Assembly: GCA_019414725.1 (NCBI GenBank)
Contig: DXLM01000054.1
Location: 1 to 21,363 of the forward strand
DNA from: Bacteroides sp.
GTDB taxonomy: Bacteria > Bacteroidota > Bacteroidia > Bacteroidales > Bacteroidaceae
Reading direction: 5' to 3'
DNA length: 21,363 nt
Shown here: piece by piece, positions 15,600 through 21,363 of the stretch
Position numbering within the stretch: position 1 is the stretch's first letter
How the letters are laid out: every line of letters begins with the position of its first letter
Made by a program: the position numbers and the translations under genes
The notes under the pieces: generated by a model
The model's database searches: none
Seen by the model: the letters and a program-made list of their open reading frames with translations, nothing else
Told to the model about the DNA's origin: nothing

Positions 15600-16211
15600 T
15601 TATAAATTCATGATTCGTTTAGTTTCCGCTACCGGGTCTTTCGCCCGGAGTATGGTTCCGCTCAAGGCAATACCGGTGATTCCCGTTTCCATGATGGAAG
15701 GGATATCTTCCAAAGTAATTCCCCCGATAGCAACGATGGGCAAATGGATATTTGCCTCTTTCATTTGCAGAATAATGGAACGGTAGCCTTCCAGTCCCAG
15801 CACTGGAGAGAGATCCTTTTTTGTAGTAGTAAAACGGAACGGGCCACAGCCGATGTAGTCAGCTCCGGCTTTGTAATGCATCTTTACATCGTCAAATGTA
15901 TTGGCGGTGCCTCCGATGATGAATTCTTTTCCTAATATTCCCCGTGCTTCGGCTACGGGCATGTCCTTTTTTCCTAAATGCACTCCGTCAGCATGAATTT
16001 TCTTAACTAACTCCACGTGGTCGTCTATGACAAATGTCGCTCCATAGTCTTTGCATAAGCCTTGCAGGCGTATGGCTTCCCGTTCCACTTCGTCAACCGG
16101 AGTGTCTTTCATGCGTAGCTGGATCCAGCGGCAACCGCCTTCCAAGGCCATGCGTGCGGAATCATAATAGGAATATGTGTCGGTGAAGTGAGTGATGAAT
16201 TGAAGTTCCAC
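15600..16211 (-). CDS. thiE: Thiamine phosphate synthase ThiE
   Basis: Joins hydroxymethylpyrimidine diphosphate and thiazole phosphate to form thiamine phosphate. With the start at 16211 the product has 203 residues. All key motifs are present: QLRMK at 31-35, IDDHVEL at 62-68 and DGVHLGKKD at 75-83 (Mg-binding aspartates), YIGCGPFRFTTTK at 119-131 and AIGGI at 161-165. An earlier GTG at 16226 would give 208 residues overlapping thiS by 11 bases. I choose the GTG at 16211 because GGAGG (16224-16220) lies 8 bases before it and translation then begins at MELQFITH, where similarity to ThiE starts. The difference is only five residues. Confidence 0.93.
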   Translation of the reverse strand: MELQFITHFTDTYSYYDSARMALEGGCRWIQLRMKDTPVDEVEREAIRLQGLCKDYGATFVIDDHVELVKKIHADGVHLGKKDMPVAEARGILGKEFIIGGTANTFDDVKMHYKAGADYIGCGPFRFTTTKKDLSPVLGLEGYRSIILQMKEANIHLPIVAIGGITLEDIPSIMETGITGIALSGTILRAKDPVAETKRIMNL

Positions 16212-16215
16212 GGTC

Positions 16216-16416
16216 TTATCCTCCACATGCAGCTTTAATGACTACCAGACTGTCATTGGGGTGTAACACACATTTCTCCCACTCTATACGGGGAACCATC
16301 CGGTTGTTTACCGCTATGGCGATACCTTTCTCAGGAAGTGCCAGAAAGGTGGAAAGTTCGGCTATGGTGCATCCGTCCTTTACTTCGGTTTCTTTGCTGT
16401 TTACTGTCAGTTTCAT
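16216..16416 (-). CDS. thiS: Sulfur carrier protein ThiS
   Basis: Small ubiquitin-like protein (66 residues) whose C-terminal Gly-Gly is adenylated by ThiF, converted to a thiocarboxylate and used by ThiG as sulfur donor. The sequence MKLTVNSKETEV... with GIAIAVNNRMVPRIEW and the required terminal ACGG is diagnostic. It is the first gene after the TPP riboswitch, with about 73 bases between the aptamer and its ATG. The two final glycine codons (GGA GGA) also form the Shine-Dalgarno used by thiE. No strong ribosome site is seen for thiS itself. Confidence 0.95.
   Translation of the reverse strand: MKLTVNSKETEVKDGCTIAELSTFLALPEKGIAIAVNNRMVPRIEWEKCVLHPNDSLVVIKAACGG
16220..16224 (-). promoter_or_regulatory. 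Shine-Dalgarno for thiE inside the thiS Gly-Gly codons
   Basis: GGAGG on the minus strand, 8 bases before the GTG at 16211. It consists of the last two glycine codons of thiS, just before its TAA. It decides the thiE start and suggests translational coupling. Confidence 0.65.
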
Positions 16417-16489
16417 ACTATATCAGTTTATGAATTTACTTGTAAATACAAAGAGTTGCTTTTTGACCGGATGGTATGAGGTAAGAAGT

Positions 16490-16576
16490 AACAATCCCTT
16501 CGGCGGTACTAACCGCATCAGGTTCACAGGGTATAATCTCAGCCCGTCCGCTGTTTACGTGGGGCACCCCTTTGTT
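16490..16576 (-). ncRNA. TPP riboswitch (THI element)
   Basis: On the minus strand the segment carries the conserved thi-box sequences: GGGGTGCCC near the 5' side, then GGGCTGAGA, ACCCTGTGAACCTGATGC, GGTTAGTACCGCC and AAGGGATTGTT at the 3' side. P1 can be drawn as AACAA (16576-16572) with TTGTT (16494-16490). It lies between a -7 box at 16586-16593 and thiS, so it should repress the whole thi operon when thiamine diphosphate is plentiful. I saw no strong terminator with a U-tract between the aptamer and thiS, which points to control of translation or to a terminator I cannot fold by eye. Confidence 0.96.
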
Positions 16577-16585
16577 TTACGATGG

Positions 16586-16593
16586 CAAAGATA
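16586..16593 (-). promoter_or_regulatory. -7 promoter box for the thiamine operon
   Basis: TATCTTTG on the minus strand; the expected transcription start would be only a few bases before riboswitch helix P1. A TTG (16619-16617) lies about 23 bases upstream, slightly farther than the usual -33 spacing. Confidence 0.65.
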
Positions 16594-16713
16594 TGGGAAA
16601 GAAATGAATAATGCTACAACAGACTGCTTTATTTTTTGTGGAAGAATGTTTTTTTATGATTATCTTGCATTATGCTTGTTTATTCTTGTAAAAGGATGAA
16701 TGCATATCTGCTG

Positions 16714-16721
16714 TATCTTTG
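16714..16721 (+). promoter_or_regulatory. Orphan rightward -7 box before a strong hairpin
   Basis: TATCTTTG on the plus strand, although the nearest gene is the convergent sod. A TTG at 16686-16688 is 25 bases upstream, a poor -33 spacing. If used, transcription would start near 16728, at the base of the next hairpin. Confidence 0.35.
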
Positions 16722-16727
16722 CATCTT

Positions 16728-16775
16728 AAAGCAGATTGCCCCGCTCCCTGAATGAATAGGGTGCGAGGCAGCTTT
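16728..16775. terminator. Long hairpin past sod: terminator or small structured RNA
   Basis: TGCCCCGCTCCCT (16737-16749) pairs with AGGGTGCGAGGCA (16758-16770) with two mismatches and an 8-nt loop, and AAAGC (16728-16732) with GCTTT (16771-16775) extends the stem. It lies 27 bases after the sod stop. It probably ends the sod transcript, although the U-tract is short. The remaining sequence between 16594 and 16727 is A/T-rich and I see nothing else in it. Confidence 0.6.
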
Positions 16776-16801
16776 ATTATGATGTATAGTTAAGGGTTCT
16801 T

Positions 16802-17383
16802 TTATAGACGTTTTTCTACTACATCCCAGTCAATGATTTCCCATAACTTGTTCACATGATCTGCACGGCGGTTCTGGTAATCCAAATAGTAAGCATGTTC
16901 CCATACATCGAAACCCAGCAATGGTTTCAGGCCTGCACGCCACGGGTTGCTTCCATTTGGCTCTTTGGTGATATGTAGTTTTCCTTGCTTGTCTATAGAA
17001 AGCCAAGCCCAGCCCGAACCAAACAGTCCTGTGGAAGCGGCGTTGAATTCTTTCTTGAAGTTTTCAAAGCTTCCGAAGTCCCGGTTGATGGCTTCTGCCA
17101 ATTTGCCGGACGGTTCATGCTTGTTGGGTTTGGGGGTGAACTGAAGGAAATATAATGTATGGTTCAATACTTGTCCGGCGTTGTTGAATATCGCTCCGTC
17201 GGGAGCTGATGCAACAATTTCCTCTACGGTCTTTCCTTCAAATTCTGTACTCGGAACCAAAGAGTTCAAATTGTTTACGTATGTTTGTAAGTGCTTGCCA
17301 TAATGGTAGTCTATAGTAGCCTGACTGATTACAGGTTCGAGTCCGTTGTTTGCATACGGGAGTTTGGGCATTTCGTAAGTCAT
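16802..17383 (-). CDS. sodB: Fe/Mn superoxide dismutase
   Basis: Converts superoxide to peroxide and oxygen, a main oxygen-tolerance enzyme of gut Bacteroidales. The 193-residue product has the four metal ligands His 27 (YHYGKH), His 75 (NHTLYF), Asp 159 and His 163 (DVWEHAYY). Gln 71 in AGQVLNH is at the site typical of iron-type enzymes; relatives in Bacteroides and Porphyromonas can use either metal, so metal choice is not certain. The open frame extends to an ATG at 17419, but the added residues MNILLTTLISLV are absent from the family, and MTYEMPKLPYA is the usual start. No clear -7 box was found in 17384-17527; the gene is divergent from the helicase. Confidence 0.95.
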   Translation of the reverse strand: MTYEMPKLPYANNGLEPVISQATIDYHYGKHLQTYVNNLNSLVPSTEFEGKTVEEIVASAPDGAIFNNAGQVLNHTLYFLQFTPKPNKHEPSGKLAEAINRDFGSFENFKKEFNAASTGLFGSGWAWLSIDKQGKLHITKEPNGSNPWRAGLKPLLGFDVWEHAYYLDYQNRRADHVNKLWEIIDWDVVEKRL

Positions 17384-17500
17384 AACTAATGAAATTAAAG
17401 TGGTTAATAATATATTCATTTTTAGTCGAGGTTTTAATTAAACTTCTATCATAATAACATTATTGAGCATAGAATTGTTCTGATAAACTCAAACTTTCTC

Positions 17501-17508
17501 TATCTTTG
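17501..17508 (+). promoter_or_regulatory. -7 promoter box for the UvrD-family helicase
   Basis: TATCTTTG, 20 bases before the ATG at 17528; a TTG lies at 17475-17477. The predicted transcript start near 17515 is too close to the GTG at 17519 for that codon to be the start, which favours the ATG at 17528. Confidence 0.6.
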
Positions 17509-17527
17509 CGGGCGAAAGGTGAAATTT

Positions 17528-19918
17528 ATGACGAACTATTTAGAAGAATTGAATGAAAGTCAGCGCAATGCGGTGCTTTACAACGAAGGTCCCTCTTTGG
17601 TGATAGCCGGAGCAGGTTCGGGGAAGACACGCGTACTGACTTATAAAATAGCTTATTTACTGGAGCGGGGATATACTCCTTGGTCTATTCTGGCATTGAC
17701 TTTTACCAATAAGGCTGCTCGTGAAATGAAAGAGCGTATAGCCCGTCAGGTGGGCGATCAGGCACGCTATTTATGGATGGGAACGTTCCATTCCATTTTT
17801 TCGCGTATCCTGCGGTGTGAGGCACAGGCTGTCGGCTTTACCTCCAATTTTACCATCTATGATTCTTCAGATTCGAAGAGTTTGATCAAGTCTATTGTAA
17901 AAGAAATGCAATTGGATGATAAAACCTATAAACCGGGGGTGATACAGGCGCGTATCAGCAATGCGAAAAACCACTTGGTTTTTCCCGATGCATATGTTTC
18001 GAACGCAGAGCTTTATCAGTATGATCTGAATGCCAAAGTACCCGCTACCCGTGATATTTACCGACGATATTGGGAACGTTGTCGCCAAAGCGATGCGATG
18101 GATTTTGATGATTTGTTGGTTTATACTTATATGTTATTCCGCGATCATCCCGAAATCTGCCGTAAGTATGCGGAGCAGTTCCGTTATGTGCTGGTGGATG
18201 AGTATCAGGATACTAATTTTGCGCAACACAGCATTGTGCTTCAGCTTACCCAAGAACATCAGCGTGTATGCGTAGTGGGGGATGATGCACAAAGTATTTA
18301 TTCCTTCCGAGGGGCTAATATTGACAATATATTGAAATTTACTCAGCTGTATAAGGGAGCCAAGCTTTTTAAATTGGAGCAGAACTATCGTTCTACCCAG
18401 ACCATTGTATGCGCGGCAAACAGTTTGATAGAGAAAAATAGCGAGCAGATAAGGAAGGAGGTATTTTCGGAAAAAGCGAAAGGGGAGCCTATCGGAGTTT
18501 TCAATGCCTACAGTGATGTGGAGGAAGGGGAGATTGTTGCCAACCAGATTGTGAAACTGCGTTCGCGGGAACATTATTCTTATAATGATTTTGCTATTTT
18601 ATACCGTACAAATGCTCAGAGCCGTATTTTTGAGGAGGCTTTGCGGAAGCGTGCTCTACCTTATAAGATTTACGGAGGACTTTCTTTTTATCAACGCAAG
18701 GAGATTAAAGACGTTATATCTTACTTCCGTCTGGCGGTAAATCCGAATGATGAGGAGGCTTTTAAGCGGGTGTTGAATTATCCGGCGCGAGGAATCGGGG
18801 ATACTACGTTGAACAAGGTCATTGATGCGGCTGCACAGCATCATGTCAGTCTTTGGATGGTTTTGGAAGAGCCGTTGGCATACGGCTTGAATATTAACAA
18901 GGGTATGCATACTAAATTACAGGGGTTTCGTGAACTGGTAGAAAGTTTTATAGTGGAGGTCCCGAAGAAGAATGCATACGAATTGGGAGCAATGATTGTT
19001 CGTCAATCCGGCATTATGAATGAGATTTATCAGAGCAATGATCCTGAAAATCTGAGCCGTCAGGAGAATATTGAAGAACTGATAAACGGTATGCACGATT
19101 TTTGTGCAACCCGTGAAGAAGAAGGGAATGAAAACATCCTGTTGACGGATTTTCTGTCGGAGGTTTCTCTGTTGACAGACCAGGATAACGAGAAAGAGGG
19201 GGATGCCGAGAAGATTACCTTGATGACCATTCACTCTGCTAAAGGCTTGGAGTTTAAAAACGTCTTTGTAGTTGGGATGGAAGAGAACTTGTTTCCCAGT
19301 GCTTTGTCACTCAATTCGTATAAGGAGCTGGAAGAGGAGCGCCGCTTGTTTTATGTGGCGATTACACGTGCCGAAGAGCATTGCTATTTGTCTTTTGCCA
19401 AGAGTCGGTTTAAATATGGAAAGATGGAGTTCAGTAGCCCTAGCCGTTTCTTGAAAGATATTGATGTACATTTCCTGAAGTTACCTCAGGAGGAACAGAT
19501 GGCCCGGAGAATAGACGAGAGAGCCAGCCGTTTCTGTCGTGAGCAAAATGAACGTGCGGCTCGTTCCTTGTTTGACGAACCTGCTTCTCAGTCTTCTTAC
19601 GGGCGTTCTTCATCGAACATCTCTGGTGGTCAGAAAACATTTTTAGTTGGAGAAAGACCGAAAGTTGAGATTATTCGTCCCAGTATACCACGTAATTTGA
19701 CCAAGGTTGGTCCGGAAACGGTCTCAAAGCCGTCCGCAGCGAGAAACTTGCCGGTGAATGTACAGGCAGGGCAGGTGATAGAGCATGAGCGTTTTGGAAT
19801 AGGCGATGTGATAAAGGTGGAAGGAATTGGTGAGAACAGCAAAGCGACTGTCCGTTTCCGGAATGCCGGAGAAAAACAATTATTACTGAAATTTGCCCGA
19901 TTCAAAGTTGTGGAATAG
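17528..19918 (+). CDS. uvrD: UvrD/PcrA-type superfamily 1 DNA helicase
   Basis: ATP-driven 3'-5' helicase for repair and replication. The 796-residue product begins with the Q-motif region LNESQRNAV and has Walker A AGAGSGKTR (about 27-35, Lys 33), motif Ia TFTNKAAREM, motif II VDEYQDTN near 222-229, motif III GDDAQSIYSFRGA, motif IV LEQNYRST, motif V TIHSAKGLEF and motif VI YVAITRAEE near 608. A less conserved linker leads to a C-terminal Tudor-like domain (ERFGIGDVIKVEG), as in PcrA. The start is set at the ATG 17528 rather than GTG 17519 because of promoter spacing. Whether it is the single UvrD orthologue or a paralogue cannot be judged from this window. nspC follows 32 bases later. Confidence 0.95.
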   Translation: MTNYLEELNESQRNAVLYNEGPSLVIAGAGSGKTRVLTYKIAYLLERGYTPWSILALTFTNKAAREMKERIARQVGDQARYLWMGTFHSIFSRILRCEAQAVGFTSNFTIYDSSDSKSLIKSIVKEMQLDDKTYKPGVIQARISNAKNHLVFPDAYVSNAELYQYDLNAKVPATRDIYRRYWERCRQSDAMDFDDLLVYTYMLFRDHPEICRKYAEQFRYVLVDEYQDTNFAQHSIVLQLTQEHQRVCVVGDDAQSIYSFRGANIDNILKFTQLYKGAKLFKLEQNYRSTQTIVCAANSLIEKNSEQIRKEVFSEKAKGEPIGVFNAYSDVEEGEIVANQIVKLRSREHYSYNDFAILYRTNAQSRIFEEALRKRALPYKIYGGLSFYQRKEIKDVISYFRLAVNPNDEEAFKRVLNYPARGIGDTTLNKVIDAAAQHHVSLWMVLEEPLAYGLNINKGMHTKLQGFRELVESFIVEVPKKNAYELGAMIVRQSGIMNEIYQSNDPENLSRQENIEELINGMHDFCATREEEGNENILLTDFLSEVSLLTDQDNEKEGDAEKITLMTIHSAKGLEFKNVFVVGMEENLFPSALSLNSYKELEEERRLFYVAITRAEEHCYLSFAKSRFKYGKMEFSSPSRFLKDIDVHFLKLPQEEQMARRIDERASRFCREQNERAARSLFDEPASQSSYGRSSSNISGGQKTFLVGERPKVEIIRPSIPRNLTKVGPETVSKPSAARNLPVNVQAGQVIEHERFGIGDVIKVEGIGENSKATVRFRNAGEKQLLLKFARFKVVE

Positions 19919-19950
19919 AATAAATATTTTAATAGAATTCTGATACAAAA

Positions 19951-21114
19951 ATGATAGATATCCATAAAGTACCTTCTCCATGCTATGTAATGGATGAAGC
20001 ATTGCTCAGAAAGAATCTGAGTTTGATAAAGAGTGTGGCAGACCGAGCCGGAGTTGAGATCATCTTGGCTTTCAAGTCTTTTGCCATGTGGAAATCATTC
20101 CCCATTTTCAGGGAATACATTCGTTATACTACAGCCAGTTCCGTATATGAAGCCCGTTTGGCGTATGAAGAATTTGGCAGTAAGGCCCATACTTATTCTC
20201 CGGCGTATACGGATACTGATTTTCCGGTTATCATGCGATGCAGCAGTCATATAACCTTTAATTCTTTCAGTCAGTTCCGGCGTTTTTATCCTATGGTTGA
20301 GGCCTTTGGAGAAAAGATAACCTGTGGTATCCGCATCAATCCTGAATATTCGGAAGTAGAGGTGGAACTTTATAATCCTTGTGCTCCCGGTACGCGTTTT
20401 GGGGTGACGGCCGATTTGCTTCCTGAAACTTTACCGGAGGGCATCGAGGGCTTCCATTGTCATTGTCATTGTGAATCCAGTTCTTATGAATTAGAGCATA
20501 CTTTGCAGCACATAGAAGAGAAGTTTGCTTCTTGGTTTCCACAAATAAAATGGTTGAATTTGGGAGGGGGACACTTGATGACACGTAAAGATTATGATAC
20601 GGAGCATCTTATTTCTTTATTAAAAAACTTGAAAGCCCGTTATCCTCATTTGGAGATTATTTTAGAACCGGGTTCGGCTTTTACTTGGCAGACCGGACCT
20701 TTGGTAGCTTCTGTTGTCGATATAGTGGAAAACCGGGGGATAAAAACCGCGATTTTGGACGTTAGCTTTACTTGTCACATGCCCGACTGTCTTGAAATGC
20801 CTTATCAGCCGGCAGTGCGTGGTGCCAAAACTTTACCAGTCGATGCGATAAAAACAGCTTTAACGGAAGAGAATGTTTACCGTTTGGGTGGAAACAGTTG
20901 CTTAAGTGGCGACTATATGGGTAGCTGGTGTTTTGACCATCCGTTACAGATAGGAGAACGCATTGTTTTGGAAGATATGATTCATTACACTATGGTAAAA
21001 ACAAACATGTTTAATGGAATCCATCACCCTTCTATTGCTATTTGGCATACAGATAATACATTGGAAGTATATAAAGACTTCCGATATGAGGATTATCGTG
21101 ACCGTATGTCTTGA
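19951..21114 (+). CDS. nspC: Carboxynorspermidine/carboxyspermidine decarboxylase
   Basis: PLP enzyme of the alanine-racemase fold that decarboxylates carboxyspermidine or carboxynorspermidine to the triamine. The 387-residue sequence has the PLP lysine at 42 in LAFKSFAMW, an unusual alternating FHCHCHCESS at 168-177, the glycine-rich LGGGH at 204-208, EPGSAF at 239-244 and GGNSCLSGDYMG at 313-324 with the active-site Cys 317 and Asp 321. Bacteroidales make spermidine by this route rather than by S-adenosylmethionine decarboxylase, so this is the biosynthetic counterpart of potABCD. The partner dehydrogenase is not in the window. It starts 32 bases after the helicase gene with no visible promoter, so co-transcription is likely. 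Confidence 0.95.
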   Translation: MIDIHKVPSPCYVMDEALLRKNLSLIKSVADRAGVEIILAFKSFAMWKSFPIFREYIRYTTASSVYEARLAYEEFGSKAHTYSPAYTDTDFPVIMRCSSHITFNSFSQFRRFYPMVEAFGEKITCGIRINPEYSEVEVELYNPCAPGTRFGVTADLLPETLPEGIEGFHCHCHCESSSYELEHTLQHIEEKFASWFPQIKWLNLGGGHLMTRKDYDTEHLISLLKNLKARYPHLEIILEPGSAFTWQTGPLVASVVDIVENRGIKTAILDVSFTCHMPDCLEMPYQPAVRGAKTLPVDAIKTALTEENVYRLGGNSCLSGDYMGSWCFDHPLQIGERIVLEDMIHYTMVKTNMFNGIHHPSIAIWHTDNTLEVYKDFRYEDYRDRMS

Positions 21115-21204
21115 TAGTAAGTAAAAAAAACTTTTGTTTTATATTGACTATGAGGAGTTTGATGAAATAATGTAATAAAAGTACTATAAAAAGTATAGAA
21201 AATT

Positions 21205-21235
21205 TTTGGAAGTTTAGAAAAAAGCACTACCTTTG
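21205..21235 (+). promoter_or_regulatory. Near-consensus Bacteroides promoter for tRNA-Gly
   Basis: TTTG at 21205-21208, a 19-base spacer, and TACCTTTG at 21228-21235 match both the -33 and -7 elements. It is the best promoter in the window and would start transcription near 21242, about 46 bases before the tRNA. Confidence 0.85.
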
Positions 21236-21287
21236 CATCCGCAATCGGGAAACAGCTGGGAAATAGTTAAAACCGAAAGCGGAAATT

Positions 21288-21360
21288 GCGGAAATAGCTC
21301 AGTTGGTAGAGCATAACCTTGCCAAGGTTAGGGTCGCGAGTTCGAGTCTCGTTTTCCGCT
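21288..21360 (+). tRNA. tRNA-Gly (anticodon GCC)
   Basis: A 73-base cloverleaf. The acceptor stem is GCGGAAA (21288-21294) with TTTCCGC (21353-21359) and discriminator U at 21360. The D-arm contains AGCTCAGTTGGTAGAGC. The anticodon stem TAACC/GGTTA encloses loop TTGCCAA with GCC at positions 34-36, and the T-arm contains GTTCGAGTC. The bases after the discriminator are CAA, so CCA must be added by nucleotidyltransferase. The window ends here, so further tRNAs in the same transcript cannot be excluded. Confidence 0.97.
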
Positions 21361-21363
21361 CAA

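Noticed and set aside
17384..17419. Signal-peptide-like N-terminal extension of superoxide dismutase
   Set aside because: The 12 residues are mildly hydrophobic but too short for a convincing signal, and the family normally starts at MTYEMPKLPY.
17519..17527. GTG start of the helicase
   Set aside because: It would be only a few bases after the predicted transcription start; ATG at 17528 has a better position and matches the usual helicase start.
21115..21204. Terminator after nspC
   Set aside because: A/T-rich with short A and T runs, but only about 4-5 bp stems can be drawn (for example CTATA/TATAG), too weak to call.
1..21363. CRISPR array, IS element, prophage or defence island
   Set aside because: No spaced direct-repeat array, transposase, integrase, terminal inverted repeat pair or known defence domain was seen; most genes are conserved metabolic functions.

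Overview
The window looks like chromosomal DNA of a gut Bacteroidales bacterium of the Bacteroides/Phocaeicola group, perhaps close to P. vulgatus/dorei. This rests on repeated TAnnTTTG -7 promoter boxes (TATCTTTG, TACCTTTG), a TlpA/DUF4369-type lipoprotein, carboxynorspermidine decarboxylase, a thiS-thiE-thiG-thiC-...-thiH-thiF operon behind a TPP riboswitch, and a tRNA gene without a full encoded CCA. The species is not settled by what can be read here.

Layout. (1) 1-1202: a terminator hairpin and a leftward thioredoxin-fold lipoprotein. (2) 1357-1936: a decayed histidine kinase fragment with five in-frame stops and a frameshift. (3) 2013-6340: a rightward potABCD operon for spermidine/putrescine import, closed by a bidirectional terminator. 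(4) 6470-8181: leftward prs (PRPP synthase) and a TenI/ThiE-like protein lacking the ThiE metal-binding aspartates. (5) 8401-9891: a rightward pair, a small lipoprotein and a glutathionylspermidine-synthase-like ATP-grasp ligase, followed by a strong GC-rich hairpin. (6) 10004-16576: a leftward thiamine operon, TPP riboswitch - thiS - thiE - thiG - thiC - HEAT-like protein - flavodoxin/Fe-S-type oxidoreductase - thiH - attenuator-like hairpin - thiF. (7) 16802-17383: leftward Fe/Mn superoxide dismutase. (8) 17528-21114: rightward UvrD/PcrA helicase and nspC. (9) 21288-21360: tRNA-Gly(GCC) behind a near-perfect promoter.

Two metabolic themes recur. One is thiamine: ThiC makes the pyrimidine, ThiS/ThiF/ThiG/ThiH make the thiazole, and ThiE joins them, all under TPP control. 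The other is polyamines: import by PotABCD, spermidine/norspermidine synthesis by NspC, and possible polyamine-acid ligation by the GspS-like enzyme, although these genes are spread over three transcription units.

I did not find a phage, an IS element, a CRISPR array or an obvious defence system. The best candidates for something undescribed are the lipoprotein/ATP-grasp ligase pair, the two unassigned genes inside the thiamine operon, a ThiF that lacks the classical cysteines, a PotD with a C-terminal membrane anchor, and a possible small structured RNA at 16714-16775.
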